Assembly: GCA_036509255.1 (NCBI GenBank)
Contig: DATCFY010000205.1
Location: forward strand, 1 to 64,000
From: RYN-230 sp036509255
GTDB taxonomy: Bacteria > Actinomycetota > Actinomycetes > Streptosporangiales > Streptosporangiaceae
Direction: 5' to 3'
DNA: 64,000 nucleotides
Shown: positions 41,704 to 52,347 of the stretch, in pieces
Numbering within the stretch: position 1 is the first letter of the stretch
Layout of the letters: each line of letters starts with the position of its first letter
Made by a program: the position numbers and the translations under genes
The notes under the pieces: generated by a model
Database searches by the model: none
What the model saw: only the letters and a program-made list of their open reading frames with translations
What the model was told of the DNA's origin: nothing

Positions 41704-43179
41704 GTGAAGACCGACGTCGAGGAGCTTGGCCCCACCCGGGTGAAGCTGACCATCGAAGTTCCGTTCGAGGAGCTGAAGGGCAGCCTCGACAAGGCGTATC
41801 GCGAGGTCGCCCGGCAGGTGCGGGTGCCCGGCTTCCGCCCGGGCCGGGTGCCGCCGCGCATCATCGACCAGCGGTTCGGCCGCGGGATGGTGCTGGAGCA
41901 GGCGGTCAATGAGGCTGTGCCGCAGTTCTACGGCCAGGCGCTGCAGGAGAACGACGTGTTCGCGCTCGGCCAGCCGGACCTCGAGATCACCAAGCTGGAC
42001 GACGGCAAGGAGCTCGCCTTCACCGCCGAGGTGGACGTGCGGCCCAAGTTCGAGATCCCCGATCTCCAGGGGCTGCCGGTGACCGTGGACACCGCGGTGG
42101 TCACCCCGGACGACGTCGAGGAGTACATCGGCGGCCTCCGGGAGCGGTTCGCGTCGCTGAAGGGCGTTGACCGGCCCGTCGAGGACGGGGACTTCACCTC
42201 GATCGACCTGTCCGCCTCGGTGGGCGGTGAGCCGGTCGACGATGCCCAGGTGAGCGGCTACTCCTACCAGGTCGGCAGCGGCTCGTTGCTGGAGGGCCTG
42301 GACGAGGCGCTGATCGGCACGTCGGCTGGCGAGTCCAAGACCTTCACCGCTGAGCTGGTCGGCGGGGAGCACGGCGGCGACCAGGCCGACGTGACCGTGA
42401 CCGTGCATAGCGTCAAGGTCAAGGAGCTTCCGGAGCTGGACGACGAGTTCGCCCAGTCCGCCAGCGAATACGACACGCTCGGCGAGTTCCGCGCCGGCAC
42501 GCGGGCCCAGCTGGAGACCATGAAGCGGATGCAGCAGGTCGGCCAGGCGCGGGAGCGCGCGCTGGACGCGGTCCTCAGCCGGATCGACATCCCGCTGCCG
42601 GACAGCATGGTCGACAGCGAGGCGCAGATGCGGCGTGAGTCGCTCGACGAGCAGCTGGAGCGGGCCGGCACCAGCATGGACGACTATCTCGCGACGTCCG
42701 GACAGAGCGCCGAGGAGCTCGAAGCCGACATCTCCGGCAGCGCGCAGCGCTCGGTCAAGGCCGGGTTCGTGCTGGACCAGCTGGCCCGGCAGGAAGAGCT
42801 GGGCATCGAGCAGGAAGAGCTGAACTCGTTCGTCATCGAGCAGGCCTACCGGATGGGCGTCCAGCCCGACCGGCTGGCCCAGGAGCTGGCCGACCGGGGC
42901 CAGATCGGCTCCGTGATCACCGAGGTACTGCGGGGCAAGGCGCTCACCCTGATCACCGAGCGCGCGACCGTGACCGACGAGGCCGGCGAGCCGGTGGACA
43001 TCGAGGCAGCGATGCGGCCCGAGGAGGCGGAGGAGGCGGACGCTGACGCGGCCGCCGAGGCCACTGCCGCCGATGACAGCGCGGCTGAGGCCAGCGCCGG
43101 GGCAGCCGAGGATGGCCCGGCCGAGGATGGCTCCGAGGACAGCCCGGCGGATGACGAGCCAGGTGGCACTACCGCGTGA
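41704..43179 (+). CDS. tig: Trigger factor, ribosome-associated chaperone and PPIase
   Basis: 491 residues; GTG start after GGGAGTG. The N-terminal ribosome-binding domain has the signature GFRPGRVPPRIIDQRFG, then an FKBP-like domain (about 160-245, DGDFTSIDLSASVGGE) and a helical C-terminal chaperone part. The last about 60 residues are strongly acidic and Ala-rich (EEAEEADADAAAEATAADD), a common actinobacterial extension. It binds nascent chains at the ribosome exit. The tig-clpP-clpX order is conserved. Confidence 0.95.
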   Translation: MKTDVEELGPTRVKLTIEVPFEELKGSLDKAYREVARQVRVPGFRPGRVPPRIIDQRFGRGMVLEQAVNEAVPQFYGQALQENDVFALGQPDLEITKLDDGKELAFTAEVDVRPKFEIPDLQGLPVTVDTAVVTPDDVEEYIGGLRERFASLKGVDRPVEDGDFTSIDLSASVGGEPVDDAQVSGYSYQVGSGSLLEGLDEALIGTSAGESKTFTAELVGGEHGGDQADVTVTVHSVKVKELPELDDEFAQSASEYDTLGEFRAGTRAQLETMKRMQQVGQARERALDAVLSRIDIPLPDSMVDSEAQMRRESLDEQLERAGTSMDDYLATSGQSAEELEADISGSAQRSVKAGFVLDQLARQEELGIEQEELNSFVIEQAYRMGVQPDRLAQELADRGQIGSVITEVLRGKALTLITERATVTDEAGEPVDIEAAMRPEEAEEADADAAAEATAADDSAAEASAGAAEDGPAEDGSEDSPADDEPGGTTA

Positions 43180-43254
43180 CGCGGCCGGGAGCTGGTGCCC
43201 GACCAGGGCCGTCCGCGGCTCCTGGGCGGCGCCCGCTCCGGGTGGAAGGGCCTG

Positions 43255-43268
43255 CGCCGACAGCGAAC
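43255..43268 (-). promoter_or_regulatory. ClgR-type operator before clpP1
   Basis: CGC-N5-GCGAAC on the + strand, which is GTTCGC-N5-GCG on the minus strand. That is the motif I recall as published for ClgR, the actinobacterial activator of clp genes. It is 76 bp upstream of the clpP1 start, a typical activator position. The ClgR gene itself is not in the window. Confidence 0.55.
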
Positions 43269-43343
43269 AGGGCTGGGGCGCGGACGATCTGACCCTGGCC
43301 GGGAGTTATCGTCCATGTCAATGACGCAGATATGTGAGCGGAA

Positions 43344-43991
43344 ATGGAGAGCAGAGTGACGCCTCCGGCCTTCGAGGACCCGACAGGGATCCTGGCGCGC
43401 ACCGCGGAAGCGGCCCCGCCGCTGATTACCGAACAGATATTCAGCCGGCTGCTCCGGCACCGGATCATCTTCCTCGGCCAGCAGGTTGACGAGGACATCG
43501 CTAACCGGATGTGCGCCGAGATGGTGCTGCTCGCCTCCGAGGACGAAAAGCGCGATATCAGCATCTACATCAACTCACCCGGCGGCTCCGTCTACGCCGG
43601 CCTGGCCATCTACGACGTGATGCAGTACGTGCCGAACGACATCGCCACCTACGCGATGGGCATGGCCGCGTCCATGGGCCAGTTCCTGCTGTCGGCCGGG
43701 ACCCTGGGCAAGCGTTACGCGCTGCCGCACGCCAGCGTGCTGATGCACCAGCCGTCCGGCGGCATCGGCGGGACCGCCTCGGACATCAGGATCCAGGCCG
43801 AGCAGATGCTGTACATCAAGCGCACCCTGGCCGAGCGCACGGCCTTCCACACCGGGCAGACCGTCGAGCAGATCGAGAAGGACGCCGACCGGGACCGCTG
43901 GTTCACCGCGGACCAGGCCAAGGAGTACGGCTTCGTGGACCATGTGATCCGCAGCGCCCTCGAAGTCCCGACCGTCGGGCCGGTGTCATGA
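43344..43991 (+). CDS. clpP1: ATP-dependent Clp protease proteolytic subunit 1
   Basis: 215 residues. Catalytic serine in GMAASMGQFLL, histidine in VLMHQPSGG and the aspartate downstream. SPGGSVYAGLAIYD is the substrate-binding strand. An N-terminal propeptide of about 20 residues is present. GTG at 43356 with GGAGAG before it is an alternative start. It assembles with ClpP2 into the mixed tetradecamer that ClpX or ClpC1 feeds. The ATGA overlap couples it to the downstream region. Confidence 0.95.
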   Translation: MESRVTPPAFEDPTGILARTAEAAPPLITEQIFSRLLRHRIIFLGQQVDEDIANRMCAEMVLLASEDEKRDISIYINSPGGSVYAGLAIYDVMQYVPNDIATYAMGMAASMGQFLLSAGTLGKRYALPHASVLMHQPSGGIGGTASDIRIQAEQMLYIKRTLAERTAFHTGQTVEQIEKDADRDRWFTADQAKEYGFVDHVIRSALEVPTVGPVS

Positions 43992-44035
43992 ATCGCCACG
44001 CCGGACCCACCGGACATGGAGCGGAGGAGCCGCAA

Positions 44036-44710
44036 GTGAGTACATCCAGCCGCGGGCTGGCCGGGCCGCGGCACCTGGTGCCGGGGTCGGCGGAATCCCG
44101 CTACGTCCTGCCTTCGTTCGTCGAGCGCACGTCGTACGGCATCAAGGAGATGAACCCGTACAACAAGCTCTTCGAGGAGCGGATCATCTTCCTGGGCGTG
44201 CAGATCGACGACGCCTCCGCCAACGACGTCATCGCGCAGCTGATCGCGCTGGAGTCGCTGGACCCGGACCGCGACATCACCATGTACATCAACTCGCCGG
44301 GCGGGTCGGTGACCTCGATGATGGCGATCTACGACACGATGCAGTTCGTCCAGCCTGAGCTGCAGACGGTCTGCATCGGCCAGGCGGCCTCCGGGGCTGC
44401 GGTGCTGCTCGCCGCGGGCACGAAGGGCAAGCGGCTGGCCCTGCCGAACGCCCGCATCCTGCTGCACCAGCCGGCCACCGAGGGCGGCTACGGGCAGTCC
44501 AGTGACCTGGAGATCCAGGCCCACGAGATCCTCCGGATGCGGTCGGCGATGGAGCACATCGTCGCCATGCACACCGGCCGGACCGAAGAGCAGGTCCGCG
44601 AGGACATCGAGCGGGACAAGTTCTTCACCGCCGAGGAGGCCAAGGAATACGGTCTGGTGGATGAAGTTCTGTCCAGCTTGAAGCGGCGCAGCGAGGTAGG
44701 GTCGTCCTAA
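44036..44710 (+). CDS. clpP2: ATP-dependent Clp protease proteolytic subunit 2
   Basis: 224 residues from the GTG at 44036, chosen for the GGAGGAG 6 nt upstream; an ATG overlapping the clpP1 stop (43988) would add 16. Catalytic serine in GQAASGAAVLL, histidine in ILLHQPATEGG, plus the aspartate. YRYVLPSFVERTSYG is the usual propeptide boundary. It pairs with ClpP1. Confidence 0.95.
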   Translation: MSTSSRGLAGPRHLVPGSAESRYVLPSFVERTSYGIKEMNPYNKLFEERIIFLGVQIDDASANDVIAQLIALESLDPDRDITMYINSPGGSVTSMMAIYDTMQFVQPELQTVCIGQAASGAAVLLAAGTKGKRLALPNARILLHQPATEGGYGQSSDLEIQAHEILRMRSAMEHIVAMHTGRTEEQVREDIERDKFFTAEEAKEYGLVDEVLSSLKRRSEVGSS

Positions 44711-44712
44711 CC

Positions 44713-44729
44713 AGGAGGATTCGTCCTCT
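44713..44729 (+). terminator. Short hairpin with TTCG loop after clpP2
   Basis: A stem of five to six pairs (GAGGA/TCCTC) closes a TTCG tetraloop, directly after the clpP2 stop. It may end or attenuate the clpP transcript before clpX, which starts 200 bp later. Confidence 0.35.
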
Positions 44730-44912
44730 CGGGTGGACGGCACCGGGGTCCAGCCCTCGCGGCGGGGGCCCCGGAGGCGGTACCGTCAGAGGTAGAAGGT
44801 AAGCCGGCGGGCACCAAGCGGCCCGAGGCAGTGACGAGTGTGGTGGCACGGCGCAATGCCGCCGTCGGCCCCGAGGCTGGGGCCAGGCGGCCCCAGGTAA
44901 AGGAGTAGCTGG

Positions 44913-46190
<1,278 letters not shown>

Positions 46191-46291
46191 ACCGGAGCAG
46201 CCCGGCGCCGGGCTGCAGGGCCTCGATGCCCGGCCTCCTGCACGGTGACCTTGCACGGGCGGCGTTGTCTGCGGCACTAGACTCGGCTGTC

Positions 46292-49021
46292 GTGAGTGCA
46301 GATCTAAGCCGGCATCCAACCGAGCTCCCACCGCAGTACGCGCCGGGCCAGGTAGAGGACCGCCTGTATCAGTCGTGGGAAGACCGCGGGCTGATGCACG
46401 CCGAGGCCCGCGAGGTTAGCCCGGAGCACCCCGCGTTCTGCGTGGTGATCCCGCCGCCGAACGTGACCGGGGTGCTGCACATCGGCCATGCGCTCAACCA
46501 CACGCTGATCGACGCGCTGGTCCGGCGGCGGCGCATGCAGGGCTACACCACGCTGTGGCTTCCCGGCATGGACCATGCGGGCATCGCCACCCAGAACGTG
46601 GTGGAGCGGGAACTGGCCAAAGAGGGGCTGAGCCGCCACGACCTCGGCCGTGAGGCGTTCGTCGAGCGGGTCTGGCAGTGGAAAGCGGAGTCCGGCGGGA
46701 AGATCCTAGGCCAGATGCGCCGCCTCGGCGACAGCGTCGACTGGTCGCGGGAGCGGTTCACCATGGACGAGGGCCTGTCCCACGCCGTGCAGACCGTGTT
46801 CAAGCGCCTGTTCGACGACAAGCTCATCTACCGGGCCGAGCGGATCATCAACTGGTGCCCGCGCTGCCTCACTGCCCTGTCCGACATCGAGGTGGACCAC
46901 AGCGACGAGGACGGCGAGCTGGTCTCCATCCGGTACGGGGACGGCGACGACGCGATCGTGGTCGCCACCACCCGGGCCGAGACCATGCTCGGTGACACCG
47001 GCATCGCGGTGCACCCGGACGACCCCAGGTACGCCCACCTGGTCGGCCGGGAGGTGCGGCTGCCGCTGTCCAGCCGGAGTATCCCGGTGGTCGCGGACCC
47101 GCACGTGGACCCCGAGTTCGGCACCGGCGCGGTCAAGGTGACCCCGGCGCACGACCCGGACGACTTCGAGATCGGCCGCCGCCACGGGCTGCCCAGCATC
47201 ACGATCCTGGACGAGCACGGGCGCGTCACGGCCCACGGCCCGTTCGAGGGCGTGGACCGGTTCGAGGCCCGGCCGGCGGTGGTCGCCGCGCTGCGCGCGG
47301 ACGGCCGGATCGTGGCCGAGGTCCGGCCCTACGTGCACGCGGTGGGCCACTGCAGCCGGTGCGGCACGGTGGTCGAGCCCCGGCTGTCCCTGCAGTGGTT
47401 CGTCAAGGTGGGCCCGCTGGCCAAGGCGGCCGGCGACGCGGTCCGCGACGGCCGGGTCGGCATCCACCCGGCCGAGATGGCGCCCCGCTACTTCGACTGG
47501 GTCGACGACATGCACGACTGGTGCATCAGCCGCCAGCTGTGGTGGGGGCACCGGATCCCCGTCTGGTACGGGCCGGCCGGTGAGGTCGTCTGCGTCGGCC
47601 CCGGCGAGGACCCGCCGTCCGGCGAGGGCTGGCGGCAGGACCCCGACGTGCTGGACACCTGGTTCTCGTCCGCGCTGTGGCCCTGCTCCACGCTCGGCTG
47701 GCCCGGCGACACCGAGGACCTGGCCGCCTTCTACCCGACCAGCGTGCTGGTCACGGCCTACGACATCCTGTTCTTCTGGGTGGCCCGGATGATGATGTTC
47801 GGGCTGTACGTGATGTCGCATCGCGAGCCAGCCCAGGCGGTCCCGTTCCGGGACATCGCCCTGCACGGCCTGGTGCGCGACCAGTACGGCAAGAAGATGT
47901 CCAAGTCGCTGGGCAACACGGTGGACCCGCTGGACTGGATCGGCCGGTTCGGCGCGGACGCCACCCGCTTCACCCTGGCCCGCGGGGCCGGCCCCGGCAG
48001 CGACGTGGCCGTCAGCGAAGAGTGGGTGACCGGCTCCAGGAACTTCTGCAACAAGCTGTGGAACGCGACCCGGTTCGCGCTGCTGAACGGCGCGACCGTG
48101 CCATCGGCCCTGCCCGATCCGGGGCAGATGCCGACCGCGGCCCGCTGGATCCTGTCCCGGCTGGCCACCGTCACCGGCGAGGTGGACGCGCTCTTCGAGC
48201 GTTATGAGTTCGGCAAGATGTGCGAGCTGCTGTACCACTTCGCCTGGGACGAAGTGTGTGACTGGTACCTGGAGCTGGCCAAGCCGGCGCTGTCCGGCTC
48301 TGGTTCGGCCGGCTCTGGTTCGGCCGGCTCGGATGAGGCGGCCCGGGTCACCCGTGAGGTGCTCGGCTACGTGCTGGACCGGCTGCTGAAGCTGCTCCAT
48401 CCGGTGATGCCGTTCGTCACCGAGGAGCTGTGGACCGCGCTGACCGGGGGTGACAGCATCATGATTTCCCCCTGGCCGGGCCAGCGGCCCTCAGGGGACG
48501 GTTCGGCGGCCTTCCGGGACCCCGGTGCGGAAGCGGAGATCGGCTCGCTGATGCGGCTGGTCACCGAGGTCCGCCGGTTCCGTTCCGACCAGGGGCTGCG
48601 CCCGGGCCAGCAGGTGCCCGCGGTGCTGGCCGGGATCGACGGGACCCGCCTCGCGCCGCACGAGACCAGCATCCGGTCACTGCTGCGGCTGACCGTGCCT
48701 GGTGACCGCTTCACGGCGACCGCGTCCGTGCTGGCCGAGGGCATCACCGTGGAGCTGGACACCGCCGCCGGGATCGACGTGGCCGCGGAGCGGCGCCGCC
48801 TGGACAAGGACCTCGCCGCCGCCCGCAAGGAGGCGGACCAGGCCGAGCGGAAGCTGGCCAACGAGTCGTTCCTGGCCAAGGCGCCCGGCGACGTGGTGGC
48901 CAAGACCCGGGAGCGGCTCGAGGCGGCGCACGCCGACATCGAGCGGATCACCGGCCGGCTCGACGCCCTGCCGGGCACGGCGGGGCCAGGATCGACGGAG
49001 AAGGGCCGGGAGGACGGTTGA
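46292..49021 (+). CDS. valS: Valyl-tRNA synthetase
   Basis: 909 residues from the GTG at 46292 (VSADLSRHPTELPPQYAPG), a start that matches the family. Class I motifs: HIGHALN (about 60) and KMSKSLGN (about 535), with the editing (CP1) domain between. The C-terminal coiled-coil arm (RRLDKDLAAARKEADQAERK) is present. An unusual flexible Gly/Ser linker, GSGSAGSGSAGS, made by a 15-bp duplication, sits between the catalytic part and the anticodon-binding domain. Confidence 0.96.
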   Translation: MSADLSRHPTELPPQYAPGQVEDRLYQSWEDRGLMHAEAREVSPEHPAFCVVIPPPNVTGVLHIGHALNHTLIDALVRRRRMQGYTTLWLPGMDHAGIATQNVVERELAKEGLSRHDLGREAFVERVWQWKAESGGKILGQMRRLGDSVDWSRERFTMDEGLSHAVQTVFKRLFDDKLIYRAERIINWCPRCLTALSDIEVDHSDEDGELVSIRYGDGDDAIVVATTRAETMLGDTGIAVHPDDPRYAHLVGREVRLPLSSRSIPVVADPHVDPEFGTGAVKVTPAHDPDDFEIGRRHGLPSITILDEHGRVTAHGPFEGVDRFEARPAVVAALRADGRIVAEVRPYVHAVGHCSRCGTVVEPRLSLQWFVKVGPLAKAAGDAVRDGRVGIHPAEMAPRYFDWVDDMHDWCISRQLWWGHRIPVWYGPAGEVVCVGPGEDPPSGEGWRQDPDVLDTWFSSALWPCSTLGWPGDTEDLAAFYPTSVLVTAYDILFFWVARMMMFGLYVMSHREPAQAVPFRDIALHGLVRDQYGKKMSKSLGNTVDPLDWIGRFGADATRFTLARGAGPGSDVAVSEEWVTGSRNFCNKLWNATRFALLNGATVPSALPDPGQMPTAARWILSRLATVTGEVDALFERYEFGKMCELLYHFAWDEVCDWYLELAKPALSGSGSAGSGSAGSDEAARVTREVLGYVLDRLLKLLHPVMPFVTEELWTALTGGDSIMISPWPGQRPSGDGSAAFRDPGAEAEIGSLMRLVTEVRRFRSDQGLRPGQQVPAVLAGIDGTRLAPHETSIRSLLRLTVPGDRFTATASVLAEGITVELDTAAGIDVAAERRRLDKDLAAARKEADQAERKLANESFLAKAPGDVVAKTRERLEAAHADIERITGRLDALPGTAGPGSTEKGREDG

Positions 49022-50679
49022 GCATCTCCGCTGAGCTGCGCGAGGCGGAGGCCGAGATCCTCGCGCGGCGTCCTGAGCACGCCATCGAGCCGACCCTGGA
49101 ACGGATGGCCGCGCTCGTCTCGGTGCTTGGTGACCCGCAGCGCTCCTATCCGGTCATCCACATCACCGGCACGAACGGCAAGACCTCGACCGCCCGGATG
49201 ATCGAGAGCCTGCTGCGCACCCGGGGCCTGCGCACCGGGCTGTTCACCAGCCCGCACCTGTCGTCCATCCGGGAACGGATCATGGTGGACGGGCAGCCGG
49301 TCTCCGCCGAGGCCTTCGTGGCCGCCTACGACGAACTGGCGCCCTACCTGGCCCTGGTCGATGGGCAGCAGGCCAGCCAGCTGTCCTTCTTCGAGGTACT
49401 GACCGGCCTGGCCTTCGCCATCTTCGCCGACGTCCCGGTGGACGTGGCGATCATCGAGGTCGGGCTGGGCGGCACCTGGGACGCGACGAACATCGCGGAC
49501 GGCGCCGTGGCCGTGGTCACCCCGATCTCCCTCGACCACACCGCCTACCTGGGCGGCACCGTGGAGGAGATCGCGACAGACAAGGCCGGGATCATCAAGC
49601 CCGGCGCGGTGGCCGTGCTGGCCCAGCAGCCGCTGCCCGCCGCGGAAGCCCTGCTCCGCCGGGTCGTCACGGTCGGCGCCAGCGTGGTCCGCGAGGGCCT
49701 GGAGTTCGGGGTGCTCAACCGTGATCTCGCGGTCGGCGGCCAGCGGCTGGACCTGCGCGGGCTGCGCGGCGACTACACCGACATCGTGTTGCCGCTGTTC
49801 GGGGCCTACCAGGCGGGCAACGCGGCCACGGCGCTGGCCGCGGTCGAGGCCTTTGCCACCGGGTCACCCCTGCCCGGGCAGGCGTCGGACGCGGAGGCGC
49901 CCGACAACGGGTTCGGCGACGAGGCCGGCCCGGCCCTGGGCGGGGCTGAGACCGGCCCAGGCGAGGCTGAGGACGACGAGGACGCCCCGGGGCGGCCCGC
50001 GCTCAGCGTGGACGGCTCGGAGCCGTCTGGCGGGGCGCTGGGGCAGGACCTGGTCCGCGCGGCGTTCGCGCAGGTCACCTCGCCGGGCCGGCTTGAGGTG
50101 GTCCGGCGCAGCCCGGTGGTCATCCTCGATGCCGCGCACAACCCGGCGGGCATGGAAGCGGCCATGGATGCCGTCACCGAGGCCTTCTCGTTCGCGGCAG
50201 TGATCGGGGTGCTGGCGGTCAGCGCGGACAAGGACGTCCCCGGGATCCTCGATCAGCTGGAGCCGGTGATCTCCGAGCTGGTGGTGACCCGTAATTCGTC
50301 TGACCGCTCGATGCACCCGGACAAGCTGGCCGAACTGGCCGCCTCGGTGTTCGGTGCGGAGCGGGTGCACTCCGCCCGGCGCCTCGACGACGCCTTGGAG
50401 ATGGCGGTGGGCCTGGCCGACGACGCGTCCGGCGACGAAGGACTGACCCGGACCGGGGTGCTGGTCACGGGGTCGGTCATCACCGCCGGGGACGCGCGGG
50501 TCCTGCTGGTCGCGGAGGACCCCGATGCAGACCGCGAGGCTGCCGAGCGCAGCGAGCGGGACCTGATGTACCGGGGCGGCGAGGATCAGGACGACGAGGA
50601 TCAGGACGACGAGGATCGGGACCAGGAGGATGCCGGCCACCTCGATCCTGACGATGAGGAGGCGGCAGCGCCGGAATGA
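49018..50679 (+). CDS. folC: Folylpolyglutamate synthase / dihydrofolate synthase
   Basis: 553 residues, longer than the usual 430-460. TTG start at 49018 overlaps the valS stop (TTGA). Mur ligase motifs: GTNGKTSTARM, HLSSIRER, and the C-terminal VILDAAHNPAGM. A disordered acidic insert of about 70 residues (about 285-350) is placed between the central and C-terminal domains, and an Asp-rich tail (GEDQDDEDQDDEDRDQED) ends the protein. Both additions are outside the active-site core. It adds glutamates to folates. Confidence 0.93.
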   Translation: MSISAELREAEAEILARRPEHAIEPTLERMAALVSVLGDPQRSYPVIHITGTNGKTSTARMIESLLRTRGLRTGLFTSPHLSSIRERIMVDGQPVSAEAFVAAYDELAPYLALVDGQQASQLSFFEVLTGLAFAIFADVPVDVAIIEVGLGGTWDATNIADGAVAVVTPISLDHTAYLGGTVEEIATDKAGIIKPGAVAVLAQQPLPAAEALLRRVVTVGASVVREGLEFGVLNRDLAVGGQRLDLRGLRGDYTDIVLPLFGAYQAGNAATALAAVEAFATGSPLPGQASDAEAPDNGFGDEAGPALGGAETGPGEAEDDEDAPGRPALSVDGSEPSGGALGQDLVRAAFAQVTSPGRLEVVRRSPVVILDAAHNPAGMEAAMDAVTEAFSFAAVIGVLAVSADKDVPGILDQLEPVISELVVTRNSSDRSMHPDKLAELAASVFGAERVHSARRLDDALEMAVGLADDASGDEGLTRTGVLVTGSVITAGDARVLLVAEDPDADREAAERSERDLMYRGGEDQDDEDQDDEDRDQEDAGHLDPDDEEAAAPE

Positions 50680-50990
50680 GGAGGCTCTGCGCCACCGTGC
50701 TGGTGATGGAGGCCATCGTGATCGGCCTGGCCATCCCGGTGGCGATCACCATCGGGCACGCCTCGCGGGCGGCCGGGTACGCGGGCGGCGCGCTGGCCGT
50801 GGCCGCGGTCCTGCTGGCGGCCGTGGTCGGCCGGCCTGGACTGCGGGTGGCGCTGGTGGCCGGCAGCGTGCTCCAGGTCCTGGTGATCGCGGCCGGGATG
50901 CTCGTCCCCGTCATGTACGCGCTCGGCGCTATCTTCGCCGGGTTCTGGATCCTGGCTATCCGGATGGGGCGCCGCGCGGAATCGTCCTGA
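50676..50990 (+). CDS. DUF4233 membrane protein
   Basis: 104 residues, ATG overlapping the folC stop (ATGA). Four membrane helices, with FWILAIRMGRR at the end, match DUF4233, regularly found between folC and ndk in actinobacteria. Function unknown. Its 3' end overlaps the converging histidine kinase gene by 35 bp. Confidence 0.88.
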   Translation: MRRLCATVLVMEAIVIGLAIPVAITIGHASRAAGYAGGALAVAAVLLAAVVGRPGLRVALVAGSVLQVLVIAAGMLVPVMYALGAIFAGFWILAIRMGRRAESS

Positions 50991-52347
50991 GGGGCGCCCG
51001 CCAGATCAGCCGCGTCTCGCCAGTCGCCGCCGATTCGGTCGCTACCGTGCCGCCCACCTGGTGAGCCCGCGCCCGCAGCACCGGCAGAGTGGGCCCATCA
51101 CCAGCGGCCCGGGTGGCCCACTGGGTGCCGTCGTCGGTGATGGTCAGCGTGACCGCCTCGTGGTCCGCGGCCACGGCCACGGCGACCTGCGTGGCGTTCG
51201 CCCAGGCCCCGCTGCGGGCCAGCCCCTCCCGTAGCACTCCCAGCAACTGCCCGGCGGCCCGCGCGGGTACTTCGGTGTCCAGCGGGCCCTCCAGGGTCAC
51301 TTCGGGCACCACCCCGAGCCATGGGGTCAGCTCGCTGGACACGTCGAGGATGCTGCGCCGCAGGCCCCGGGCGGGCGCCCCGCGTGCGGGGTCGAAGATG
51401 GACTGGCGGAGCAGCGTGATGGACTCGTCCAGGTCCTGCACCACCTGGTCGATCCGGCGGGCCACGTCAGACTGGCCGTCAAGCAGGCCCACCGTGCCCT
51501 GCAGGGACAGGCCCGACGCGAACAGCCGCTGCACCACCGTGTCGTGCAGGCTGCTCGCGATGCGGTCACGGTCGGCCAGGATGCTCATCTCGCGCAGCCG
51601 CTCCTGCATCAGCGCCGCCTGCTGCCGGGACCGGCGGACGCGGGCACGCAGGCCATGCCCGGCCACCGCGATCATCGCGGCCAGCGCCGCCCAGGAGATC
51701 ATCCGGCGGATGAGTACCGCCGGGCTCCCGGCGCCGTCCCTCAGCGAGGTCGCCAGCACCACGGCCAGGGCCGCTGCGCTCACGCACGCCGATTCCCACG
51801 GGCGGTGAAAGAGCGCGGACCAGATGATGGGGCTGAGCAGGATGAGCATGATCCCGGCGTACTCCCCGCCCGCCGCCTGGACGAGCGGGAACACCGAGGC
51901 CGTGTACAGCAGTGGGACGGCCACGTCGTACCACGCCGGAAGCCGGTCCCAGGGCAGCAGCACGACGAGCGCCGCGGTGACCGCCAGGATCACCAGGCTC
52001 GCGATCGCATCCGGGATGGAAGCCGGGCCAGGCGGGAGCGCCAGGCTCGCCTCGGCCAGGCAGGCGAGCACGGCGAACGGCGCGATCCTGGCCAGCAGCC
52101 CGTCCCGCCGCAGCGCCGGGCCGCCCGCGTCGGCCAGCGGGTCCGCGCGGGTGGTGGCATCGGGCGGCGGGTCCGCGGGAGAGGTGGCATCCGGCGGCGG
52201 GTCCGCGGGAGTGGTGGCATCCGGCGGCGGGTCTGCGGGGGTGCTGGCATCCGGTAGGGGATCTGCGGGAGGAGTCGCGGACGCTGGCAGGTCCGCCGGA
52301 GCGGACGCGCCGACGGGCAGGTCCGTGGGAGGGGGGCGGTCCGTCAT
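50956..52347 (-). CDS. Orphan sensor histidine kinase-like protein with degenerate ATPase domain
   Basis: 463 residues from the ATG at 52347 (MTDRPPPTDLPVG); upstream ATGs in the same frame could extend it to about 552. An N-terminal disordered stretch has tandem PADPPPDATT-type decapeptides. Five to six membrane helices follow, then a HisKA_3 dimerisation helix (LADRDRIASSLHDTVVQRLF) with the phospho-acceptor histidine. In the ATPase domain the conserved N-box asparagine is replaced (REGLARSGAWANATQV where REALSN is normal) and the G2 motif GRGL reads GPTL, though DDG remains. ATP binding is doubtful. No response regulator is adjacent. Confidence 0.8.
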   Translation of the reverse strand: MTDRPPPTDLPVGASAPADLPASATPPADPLPDASTPADPPPDATTPADPPPDATSPADPPPDATTRADPLADAGGPALRRDGLLARIAPFAVLACLAEASLALPPGPASIPDAIASLVILAVTAALVVLLPWDRLPAWYDVAVPLLYTASVFPLVQAAGGEYAGIMLILLSPIIWSALFHRPWESACVSAAALAVVLATSLRDGAGSPAVLIRRMISWAALAAMIAVAGHGLRARVRRSRQQAALMQERLREMSILADRDRIASSLHDTVVQRLFASGLSLQGTVGLLDGQSDVARRIDQVVQDLDESITLLRQSIFDPARGAPARGLRRSILDVSSELTPWLGVVPEVTLEGPLDTEVPARAAGQLLGVLREGLARSGAWANATQVAVAVAADHEAVTLTITDDGTQWATRAAGDGPTLPVLRARAHQVGGTVATESAATGETRLIWRAPLRTIPRGAPSG

